Source of the DNA: Oleiharenicola lentus
GTDB taxonomy: Bacteria > Verrucomicrobiota > Verrucomicrobiia > Opitutales > Opitutaceae
Direction of reading: 5' to 3'
Assembly (NCBI RefSeq): GCF_004118375.1
Contig: NZ_SDHX01000002.1
Coordinates: forward strand, 372,001 to 436,000
DNA: 64,000 nt
Part shown: positions 26,476-33,456 of the stretch, in pieces
How positions within the stretch are numbered: position 1 is the first letter of the stretch
Layout of the letters: every line of letters begins with the position of its first letter
The notes under the pieces: generated by a model
Told to the model about the DNA's origin: nothing
What the model saw: only the letters and a program-made list of their open reading frames with translations
Databases searched by the model: none
Position numbers and translations under genes: made by a program

Positions 26476-27255
26476 TTAAAAGGGAAAATTGTTGTCCTTG
26501 GTGAAGCCGACTGGTTCTGGCGCAACATCCATCAGCCTGCTCGAACGTTTTGGCGGTTCTACAAGAATTTCTAGCGTCTTCATGCGAATCCTTAAGGCCG
26601 CTCGTGACACTGAGTATACCCTCTCGAGTTCTTCCAACACTTGGACAAGATCTAATTGGCTTCCGGCTGACGAAAGGTAGATTTTGCCGAGGTTACGGCG
26701 AATACCGAGCCGATGCTGGGCAGCGGCGACAGCTTGTTCGAATTGTGCACGAGGCATCACCAGCTCCGCTGCGAAGAAATTGGCTTGATATTCCAACCAT
26801 TCGAGAGGGGATTTATCGATCAAGCGGAACAACGAGGCGTCATCATCATCAAGCTCTTTGTTCTTCTTTAGGAATGTCCAGAGCTTGTATTTATAGCGAT
26901 GCAGAACCCAGTGCCCAATCTCATGGGCCGCGGTAAACCGGAAAGCTGGCTCCAGTTCCTTCTGCAGAACAGGGTCTAGCGAAAGCAGCTTTTCCCCGAA
27001 ACTAACTTTACCAAGAACCTTGTGCCCATCCTTATGGCCCAAGTCGGTGTAAGCAAACTTGAGGCCGGTGGATTTACTCAGCTCCTGGATGATCTCTACA
27101 ACCGGAGTGCTGCGAGGAACCTTGAGGACTACTGGACAGAAGCGCTCTAGCACCTCGGCCGCAATGTCGGTGATTTGCTGAGGCGACAGAACCGGCACCC
27201 AATTTTTATCATACCTGAGTTGCGCCGGATTAAAGCGTCGCGGTTTCATGCTCAT
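26476..27255 (-). CDS. ImmA/IrrE-type metallopeptidase
   Basis: A ~259-residue protein with the gluzincin motif HEIGH at residues 111-115 and the third-ligand helix EWLEYQANFFAAELVMPRAQF, the ImmA/IrrE (COG2856) pattern. The C-terminal ~60 residues (LVQVLEELERVYSVSRAALRIRMKTL) match the family's helical region. Family members cleave repressors such as DdrO or ImmR to switch on stress or mobile-element genes. No adjacent XRE repressor is visible, so the target is unknown. The gene is AT-richer than its surroundings. The start may be Met at 27255 or 27249. Confidence 0.82.
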   Translation of the reverse strand: MSMKPRRFNPAQLRYDKNWVPVLSPQQITDIAAEVLERFCPVVLKVPRSTPVVEIIQELSKSTGLKFAYTDLGHKDGHKVLGKVSFGEKLLSLDPVLQKELEPAFRFTAAHEIGHWVLHRYKYKLWTFLKKNKELDDDDASLFRLIDKSPLEWLEYQANFFAAELVMPRAQFEQAVAAAQHRLGIRRNLGKIYLSSAGSQLDLVQVLEELERVYSVSRAALRIRMKTLEILVEPPKRSSRLMDVAPEPVGFTKDNNFPF

Positions 27256-27427
27256 AGACGCAAAGCCCCACGCAGCAGAAGCGCGAATCAAATTCCACTG
27301 CGCCTCTAGGCTGACGTATCATGGCGGCAGCCAAGTTTTTTTATAGCCCTTATCATTGTTAGCCGTGACCACCCGCAGTCACTAGAATCGGATTTACCCA
27401 GCCTGCGCATCTTGCAATGATTGCTTC

Positions 27428-27979
27428 ATGAAGCGTGCTCTAGCTTTACTGGTCCTTGCATTCATGCTCGCGGCGGACTTCGCGATCGCGGCGGACTCGA
27501 CTGAGATAAAAGAGCTCAAGAAAAAGGCAGAGGATGGAGATCCGAATGCCCAATTTCTTCTTGGAAGGCATTATTTTTTACTGACAGAGAAAGCTGAGGG
27601 AGCCAAGTGGTATCACAGAGCTGCAGAGCAGGGCAATGCTGACGCACAAAATATGCTTGGGGTAATCTACGGGGATGGGAACGGAGTGAAGAAGGATTCA
27701 ACTCTAGCAGTTAATTGGTTTCTCAAAGCTGCTGAAAATCGTAACCGTTTTGCGCAAGAAAATCTTGGTATGCATTACTGGGAAGGTGTGGGTGTCCCCC
27801 GAAATTTGGTAGAGTCCTTTGCATGGTTCAGCGCTGCTGGTGACGATGCCTCATATCTGGTCAAAAAATGGCTGAAGAAACTTCGTTCTGAAATGACTCC
27901 CGAGCAAATCGCCGAAGCCACAAAGCTCGCGCGCGAGCGATTTGAGAAATACGGGAAGCAGCAGAAGCCACAGCCGTGA
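27428..27979 (+). CDS. Exported Sel1-repeat protein
   Basis: A 183-residue protein with a signal peptide (MKRALALLVLAFMLAADFAIAAD) and about three Sel1 units (AQFLLGRHYFL, GAKWYHRAAEQGNADAQNMLGVIYGDGNGV, AVNWFLKAAENRNRFAQENLGMHYWEG). The charged C-terminus (MTPEQIAEATKLARERFEKY) recurs in the next gene. Sel1 proteins form alpha-solenoids for protein contacts in the periplasm. It is AT-rich, like the whole 26.4-29.3 kb segment. A 133 bp gap precedes the paralogue. Confidence 0.8.
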   Translation: MKRALALLVLAFMLAADFAIAADSTEIKELKKKAEDGDPNAQFLLGRHYFLLTEKAEGAKWYHRAAEQGNADAQNMLGVIYGDGNGVKKDSTLAVNWFLKAAENRNRFAQENLGMHYWEGVGVPRNLVESFAWFSAAGDDASYLVKKWLKKLRSEMTPEQIAEATKLARERFEKYGKQQKPQP

Positions 27980-28112
27980 ATACTGCTCAGGCAATCTCAT
28001 CGTAGTGCTTCAACGGTTCCTCATTTGACGCAGCACGCATCGACTCGATGCTGAGTAATTCGACTCCTTTCACCCGCTTGACCTTCCCGTTGCCAAGAAA
28101 TATCAAGGTGAA

Positions 28113-28766
28113 ATGACGCGACTCACCCTCAAGTGCACTCTCGTGTTTGTGCTGCTGGCGACTGCGGGGTTTGCGGAGTCAGAGCCAGTAGCTGAGTTGC
28201 GAAAGAAGGCGGAGTCAGGAGACTCATCTGCGCAATACAACCTAGGTGTGCGTTATGCAAATGGCGACGGTGTGACCATGGACATCAATGAAGCCATGAA
28301 ATGGTATCGCAAAGCCGCAGAACAAGGGAAAATCCATGCTCAATATAATCTAGGCCTATTACTGATTACGAAAGGTAGCATTTCTCCGGACTACGATGAA
28401 GCAATGAAATGGTGGCGCATGGCTGCCGAGCAGGGAAATGCGGAAGCGGCATTTGGTCTTGGGAGGTTGCATGCTACTGGCGAAGGGGTCCCTAAAAATA
28501 TTCCGGAAGGGATAAAATGGTGGAGTATAGCCGCTGACCGAGGGTCAGCAGATGCCTCATACAGCATTGGCGTGAAATATGCCAACCATGATGGTGTCAT
28601 GGAAGATTTAGTCGAAGCCCATGCACGAATTAACGTCGCTGGCCGATTGGGTGAACCCAGAGCAGCAGAGGCGCTCAAGATTATTGAGAAGTTAATGTCT
28701 GCAGAGCAGATTGCTACAGCGATAAAGTTGGCCCGGGATCGTTTTGAGAAAATACAGAAGAAGTAG
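28113..28766 (+). CDS. Exported Sel1-repeat protein, paralogue
   Basis: A 217-residue protein with a signal peptide (MTRLTLKCTLVFVLLATAGFAE) and four Sel1 units (GDSSAQYNLGVRYANGDGV, AMKWYRKAAEQGKIHAQYNLGLL, AMKWWRMAAEQGNAEAAFGLGRLHATGEGV, GIKWWSIAADRGSADASYSIGVKYA). Its C-terminal helix (SAEQIATAIKLARDRFEKI) matches that of the upstream paralogue, so the two arose by duplication. The next gene starts 12 bp downstream, suggesting an operon. Confidence 0.8.
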   Translation: MTRLTLKCTLVFVLLATAGFAESEPVAELRKKAESGDSSAQYNLGVRYANGDGVTMDINEAMKWYRKAAEQGKIHAQYNLGLLLITKGSISPDYDEAMKWWRMAAEQGNAEAAFGLGRLHATGEGVPKNIPEGIKWWSIAADRGSADASYSIGVKYANHDGVMEDLVEAHARINVAGRLGEPRAAEALKIIEKLMSAEQIATAIKLARDRFEKIQKK

Positions 28767-28778
28767 GCGCTCAGTTCA

Positions 28779-29240
28779 ATGAACACCTTGTCCGGTTTGA
28801 TGGGAAAGCATATTAAACTGGCAGAGTCCTACGGAATATCTCGCGAACGTATAATTCTAGTCAGCAACAGGGACAAACTATGTGCTGCTGCCAGAAGCCA
28901 TGGTGACAATAAAGATTACAAAGAAACGACCCTAGGACTGAGCATCCAAGCTGACGATATCCCGGGCGGTCCTGATGTGTGGATTGTGCTGCGCTGGCCT
29001 GTGACCCATGAGGAGCATCAGAAGACTTATCTCCGGCTGGCAAGACGAGGGCTCTCCCCATCGCTATACTATGCAGACACAAGCAAGCCGCAATGGCTTC
29101 TTGCCTTTCTCTTACTGCACGAAGTTGCTCATCACATATTGAAGCATAGCCCAGCTATGGATTATGAAACTAAAGAAAAAGAGGCTGATGAGTGGGCTCA
29201 TACCGAGCTCTGGAAACATAATAACGACTTCTCCGGTTAA
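28779..29240 (+). CDS. Small HExxH putative metallopeptidase
   Basis: A 153-residue protein with a zinc motif LLHEVAHHILKH (H114, E115, H118) and a downstream acidic helix EKEADEWAHTEL that could supply the third ligand, as in ImmA/IrrE-type gluzincins. The N-terminal 100 residues were not recognised; there is no signal peptide. It follows the Sel1 gene by 12 bp, so it is probably co-expressed. Compact size and position point to an accessory role; a regulatory or toxin-like protease are both possible. Confidence 0.65.
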   Translation: MNTLSGLMGKHIKLAESYGISRERIILVSNRDKLCAAARSHGDNKDYKETTLGLSIQADDIPGGPDVWIVLRWPVTHEEHQKTYLRLARRGLSPSLYYADTSKPQWLLAFLLLHEVAHHILKHSPAMDYETKEKEADEWAHTELWKHNNDFSG

Positions 29241-29556
29241 CTTATCAGACCCTTACTGAGGCCGGTATGATCCGGCGGAATGCAATCTTCTGGTAGCGAT
29301 GATAGGAGCCAGAAAATGGGTCAGGCTGGCTTGGGATTTAGGCTGCATAAATTGATGAATCTGGGCAGCTCTACAGTCTCCCCGGCATCACCAGCAGCAG
29401 GGCATGTTTCCGCAGCCGCCGGTAGCGGCATTAGCCTGAGCACGAGGGTGAAGTGTCCTGCTGTCTGTTTGGGCCCTCGGCGCACCCGCTGAGCCCGAGC
29501 CTCCCGCGGCACCGTAGGCTCGCCAAGGCCAGGTCCAGCCTGCAAACTGACACATC
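29241..29556. other. Intergenic region at the right edge of the AT-rich segment
   Basis: 316 bp where base composition returns from AT-rich to GC-rich. No convincing coding frame, tRNA or terminator was found. No attachment-site duplication was recognised by eye. Confidence 0.5.
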
Positions 29557-29727
29557 ATGAAGACCGTGATACTGCTCTTCGTTTTCGCCGGGCTCCTGTC
29601 CGGATGCGCTTCCGATCCTCTGTCCTCCTCGCGCAAAAAACCCTCTGACCTGCCGAGCCCCGAGAAGATCACCTCCGACATCAACATGACCCGGGCCTTC
29701 CCCAAGTCGGTGGAAACCAGCCCCTGA
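29557..29727 (+). CDS. Small predicted lipoprotein
   Basis: A 56-residue frame from ATG 29557. It is a classic lipoprotein signal: Met-Lys, a hydrophobic stretch (VILLFVFAGLL) and lipobox LSGC with Cys17, then a polar tail (SDPLSSSRKKPSDLPSPEK) ending ETSP. Family unknown. Similar small lipoproteins are common and often missed; function cannot be inferred. Confidence 0.6.
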   Translation: MKTVILLFVFAGLLSGCASDPLSSSRKKPSDLPSPEKITSDINMTRAFPKSVETSP

Positions 29728-29884
29728 ACCGGAGGACTTCCCTGCGGTCTGCGCCAAGAGCCAGCATCGCCCCAGCAGAGCTCCGGCGAATGACGGAATA
29801 CCGGTTCAAGAATTGAATCCCTGAAGGGCCGCGCCGCGCGGAGGTGTTATGCTGGGCAATGGAGGTGTGCCCCCGTGATTGAGG

Positions 29885-31795
29885 TTACTCCTGGCTGGGC
29901 CGCAGTTCGACGTCGTCGATGTCGAGCGTGAAAGCGCCGGCGGTTATCGATCCGATAAAAATCGCGGTCACGTCGCGGCCGTCGAAACCCGAGAGCTCCG
30001 CGAAGGGCACGACGTAGCGCCGCCACTCGGCGTCGGCGGTGAACGAGCGACTGACTGGCGCCAGGCCGAAGCGTCGGGCGAAAATCGAGAGATCGTAGGT
30101 CCCCGAACCGCGAGCGGCAAAAGCGAGGACCGGGGTTGCCGACAGGTCCACCGCCGTTCCCTGTCGTCCACCCGGATGGAGAACCGCTCCGGCCCAGCCG
30201 TTCGGCGAATCCGCGGCGACAGCCCCCGTGATGCGCATCGCCCCCTGTGACCCGTCGGCTCCCTCCGCCAGGCGCGTAAGGCTGGCGGTCGACTTCCCGC
30301 CGATCACGGCGTCGGTCGAAGTCTTCCAATCTGTTTCGAAGGACGAACCGAGGGCGGTTTCGAAATCGCTGACTCGTCCTCCCCCGCGCTTCGGCGGCTC
30401 GGCCAAGACCACGTCGTGCCGGGGCCGCTGGAAGCGGACACCCCTTTTCCAGATCGCAACGAGGTTGCGAGTCGCCGTGATATCCGTCGTCGGGTCGCCC
30501 TCCACGAGCAGCAGATCGGCGCGCAGACCGGGTCGGATACGGCCGCGGTCGGCGAGGCGGAAGGCATCGGCCGGCGCGGCCGTGGCGGCGGTAAGCGCCG
30601 CAGTGGGCGACAACCCGGCCTTTACCAGGAGCTCAAGTTCTCCGTGCATCGTCACGCCGTGAGCGGTCCCCGGATTCGGCGCGTCGGAACCGGCGAGGAT
30701 TGGAATCCCCGCCTCAGCCAACGCCCTGATTCCGGTTGCGGCGTTTGTCAGGTCGATCCGGCTACCCGGCTGGCGCGGATAAGCCCGGCGCAGTAGTTCG
30801 TGCTCGGCCGCGTCGAGGTAGGGGGCGACTCGCGCATCGGCCGCCAACTCGCGCCCGGCGGGAACGCCGGTGGTCGTTCCCGTGACGCCGAGCGTCGCCA
30901 CGACAAAGGCGCCCGCCTCTCGCGCGCGACGGACGAAGTCGGCCGGCGGCGGCCGGTCGGCGAAGAGGTGGACCAGTCCGTCGGCTCCGGCCGCAATCGC
31001 CATCTCCGCTCCGGCCAGCGATCCCACATGGACAACGGCCAGCTTGCCGCGCCCGTGGGCGGCCTTCACGAGCGCGCCAACGGTCGCTGCGTCGAGCGTC
31101 GGAAAGGCGACGCCGAACGCCCGGCCGTCATCGAGGACAATTTTCAGGTAGTCAGACCCTTCGGCGAGGCGGGCATCAACGAACGCCGGTGCCTCGGCGG
31201 GTGTAGAAATCGTCGGTATGCGAAAGCCATACTGCGTGCCGTGGCCGCCCGGCGCGGTCGCGAGGATGCCGGCGGAAAAGAGGTCGGCGCGTGCATCGGC
31301 CGTTCCCGCAGCCTGCCCCGCGCGCATCTCACGGGCGAGCGCGGGATCGGTGAACATGTCGAGTTCGGTCGTCACGCCGAATGCCAGCGCCCGCGCTGCT
31401 CCCCCCGCCCGCGCATGCACGTGGGCGTCAATCAAACCGGGCAGCAGCGTCCGGCCGGCACCGTCAACGAGGGCGAAGCGCTCGGGCACCGCGAGGCCGA
31501 TGCCGACTGCTTCGATGCGGCCGGCGCTCACCAACACCGTGGCATCCGTCAGTGTCCTCTCGCCGTCAAACACGCGGGCCCCGACGATGGCGAAGCGCTC
31601 TGACGCAGCGGACGGCTCCTGTCCGTTCGCCGCCGTCAACACGGCGGCCGTCACCAAAATTGCGAGCAGATGCGAATACACCGCTCGCAATCGTTGCAAG
31701 GGATGTCCCGGCTGCCGGGCACCTGCATGGTGGCACCGGCGGATGCCGGTGGGTTCAGCCGACCCTGACACGAAACTGGTTTCCGAATCGATCAT
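29885..31795 (-). CDS. Amidohydrolase with C-terminal CIA30-like domain, exported
   Basis: A 636-residue frame; the true start may be nearer LLAILVTAAVLTAANG, a likely signal-peptide core at ~residue 43. The amidohydrolase domain shows GRTLLPGLIDAHVHARAG (metal His pair), LKIVLDDG, VVHVGS, GLVHLFAD and ILAGSDAPNPGTAHG (metal Asp), ending with RPGLRADLLLVEGDPTTDI. The last ~170 residues (SDFETALGSSFETDWKTS, GAMRITGAVA, FAELSGFDGRDVTAIFIGS) resemble the CIA30/galactose-binding-like fold. Substrate unknown; an extracytoplasmic imidazolonepropionase-like hydrolase is plausible. Confidence 0.8.
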   Translation of the reverse strand: MIDSETSFVSGSAEPTGIRRCHHAGARQPGHPLQRLRAVYSHLLAILVTAAVLTAANGQEPSAASERFAIVGARVFDGERTLTDATVLVSAGRIEAVGIGLAVPERFALVDGAGRTLLPGLIDAHVHARAGGAARALAFGVTTELDMFTDPALAREMRAGQAAGTADARADLFSAGILATAPGGHGTQYGFRIPTISTPAEAPAFVDARLAEGSDYLKIVLDDGRAFGVAFPTLDAATVGALVKAAHGRGKLAVVHVGSLAGAEMAIAAGADGLVHLFADRPPPADFVRRAREAGAFVVATLGVTGTTTGVPAGRELAADARVAPYLDAAEHELLRRAYPRQPGSRIDLTNAATGIRALAEAGIPILAGSDAPNPGTAHGVTMHGELELLVKAGLSPTAALTAATAAPADAFRLADRGRIRPGLRADLLLVEGDPTTDITATRNLVAIWKRGVRFQRPRHDVVLAEPPKRGGGRVSDFETALGSSFETDWKTSTDAVIGGKSTASLTRLAEGADGSQGAMRITGAVAADSPNGWAGAVLHPGGRQGTAVDLSATPVLAFAARGSGTYDLSIFARRFGLAPVSRSFTADAEWRRYVVPFAELSGFDGRDVTAIFIGSITAGAFTLDIDDVELRPSQE

Positions 31796-32276
31796 CGCAT
31801 TACCCCGACCTCAAAAGGCCGGTTGCTCCGCCCGAACCAGGCAAGAGAGCCACACTCCCGCAGGAGAAGGGCCGGCACCATGCCGCGGTGCGTTTTTGGT
31901 CCCAAACACGCCAATCGTGCCGCGACCGGTCAAGCGCCCCGACGAACAAGCCGCTCTACGTCTAACGTATTGTTCCATCTCAGGAAAAGAGACAGAAGGG
32001 ATGAAGTGAGCGCGAGGGCGTGAATTGGGTGGTCTGGTCATGGCGAGACTGTGCGGCTGAAAGTCCTGCGCGATGGGTGAGCGAAATTTCGCCATCGCTC
32101 CCAAGCCTATTGGATCTCGATCAGGGGGCAAGGTGTCACTGTCCGTCAAATCAGGGCAACCCCAGCATGCCCCCCTTTTGCGCATCCCCTTTTGCGCATC
32201 CGGCCGTCAGCCTGAGCAAGGGGATCGGTAGAATTTCAGTTGTCCGGCCGCCCGGACCGGCTACGCTCAGACAGAG
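31796..32276. other. Intergenic region with a 14-bp tandem duplication
   Basis: 481 bp with no gene I can support. It includes a perfect tandem duplication of ccccttttgcgcat (32171-32184 and 32185-32198). The minus strand is open over 31811-32185, but the product shows no recognisable pattern. Confidence 0.5.
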
Positions 32277-32477
32277 ATGACCAAGCTCGCGCAGATTCAG
32301 GAGGCGATCCGCCAGCTGCCACCGGCCGAACTGCAGGAGCTGCGGCACTGGTTGCTGGATGAAGAATCCCCTGAAATGTTGGCCGCAGCCGATGAAGGCC
32401 TACGCTCGTTGGTCGAAGAACCCACCATCCCGGTCACCGAACTCCGTCGGAAGATCGAGGAATGGACGACAAGGTAG
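32277..32477 (+). CDS. Putative antitoxin of a ParE-type module
   Basis: A 66-residue acidic/helical protein (IQEAIRQLPPAELQELRHWLL, then EGLRSLVEEPTIPVTELRRKI). The size, the helical N-terminus and a C-terminus overlapping the following RelE/ParE-like frame by 16 bp are typical of an antitoxin of the addiction-module component type. It would bind and neutralise the toxin and autoregulate the pair. It is intact, in contrast to the toxin. Confidence 0.65.
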   Translation: MTKLAQIQEAIRQLPPAELQELRHWLLDEESPEMLAAADEGLRSLVEEPTIPVTELRRKIEEWTTR

Positions 32478-32764
32478 TTTACTCGGCCCGGATCGGGCAG
32501 GACTTGGCGGCCATAGTTGCCTTTCTGGCGGACAAGAATCCGGCCGCCGCCCGGCGATTGGGGCATGCCTTGCTCGATGCGGCCGACGCCTTGGGCCTGT
32601 TGCCCTACCGTGGCCCGGCCATGCGCAGCCGGCCGCAGCTCCGAAAACTCTCCCACCCACCGCATCACGTCATCATCTAGCGCGTCAACGAACCCAGCCG
32701 AACGGTTGAAATTCTTCGCCTGTGGGATGCCCGGCAGAATCCGGGCAACCTGCACCTGCCATAA
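32462..32764 (+). pseudogene. RelE/ParE-type toxin interrupted by an in-frame TAG
   Basis: The frame starts at ATG 32462 inside the antitoxin end and reads VVYSARIGQDLAAIVAFLADKNPAAARRL..., ending HHVII at a TAG (32678-32680). The same frame continues for 27 codons (RVNEPSRTVEILRLWDARQNPG) to TAA at 32764. ParE/RelE proteins end with a conserved HxxxYRV...V.IL.I...R strand pair, so TAG sits exactly where Tyr (TAC/TAT) is expected. This points to a single nonsense change. The truncated 72-residue product lacks the catalytic or target-binding C-terminus, so the toxin is probably dead. Confidence 0.75.
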
Positions 32765-32781
32765 GACCGATCACCTGCCAC

Positions 32782-32817
32782 CCCTGCGTTTCTCCGCGTC
32801 CTCTGTGCTCTCTGTGT
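32782..32817. repeat. Degenerate TCYGYG-type short repeat
   Basis: ctgcgtttctccgcgtcctctgtgctctctgtgttt is built of degenerate ~8-10 bp tctccGtGt units. Related strings occur at 33214-33240 and 50768-50795. Confidence 0.5.
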
Positions 32818-32834
32818 TTAACCCGTTCGTTGGT

Positions 32835-33095
32835 TCAAATACCCGGCCTCGTCGCTCGTTCCAGCCCGGTCAGGTGCGCCAGCGCCTCTTCCCGGGAAGC
32901 CCCGCACATCTCCTGAGTCGGCCGCAGGCTCACGCAAAAAGCCGGCCGCTCCGCCCGACCGAAGAGCGCGCACCGCATATCCGGCAGCAGCTGCACGCAC
33001 GGAATCCCCGCCGGTTTGCCGTGCGGCATGCCCGGGATCGGCGAGGTGATGCTGGGCGCGATGCAACACGCGCCACAGCCGGATCTGCATTCCAT
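32835..33095 (-). CDS. YkgJ-family cysteine cluster protein
   Basis: An 86-residue protein with an N-terminal cysteine cluster (ECRSGCGACCIAPSI), then SPIPGMPHGKPAG, CVQLLPDMRCALFG, RPAFCVSLRPTQEMCG and a C-terminal helix (EEALAHLTGLERAT). Conserved Cys spacing is that of the YkgJ family, thought to bind zinc or an Fe-S cluster; function is not known. It is shorter than many members but appears complete. Confidence 0.85.
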   Translation of the reverse strand: MECRSGCGACCIAPSITSPIPGMPHGKPAGIPCVQLLPDMRCALFGRAERPAFCVSLRPTQEMCGASREEALAHLTGLERATRPGI

Positions 33096-33456
33096 GCCCG
33101 AGGTTAGCCAGGGATGACACGGAGGTTCACGGATAAAAGTCCCGTTCAGCTCCGTTCAAGGTCGTGACACATAGGGCCTTTTCGTGGCCCCAAGGTCCGG
33201 TCGCTTCCCTTTCCGTGTCTTCCGCGTGTTCCGTGGGCAAACCTCTCTGCCACTCCCTCCCTTGTCTCCTGTAAAATCCCCTACGCCGCACACCGTTTTC
33301 AGTGTTTCAGCCACTTGCAGAGACTCCCCGCCACACTTCCCCTCCCGCCCCAGTCGCCGCGCTTAACGGCTGCATTAGCCGAACGCACTTGAGCGGCGTT
33401 TACGTCATATCGGTCTCAAGTTTTCCGGACGGTTCCGATTGGAATGGGCGCAGTCC
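33096..33456. other. Intergenic region upstream of the hybrid kinase
   Basis: About 360 bp with no gene seen. It contains a degenerate TCCGTG-type repeat (33214-33240). The promoter of the kinase gene must lie here, but no clear -35/-10 was identified. Confidence 0.5.

Noticed and set aside
26432-29300. AT-rich segment as a complete prophage or integrative element
   Set aside because: No integrase, attachment duplication, tRNA or structural phage gene could be found.
31811-32185. 124-codon minus-strand frame in the gap before the toxin-antitoxin pair
   Set aside because: No domain, no repeat in other genes here and Pro/Arg-rich composition; not enough support to call a gene.
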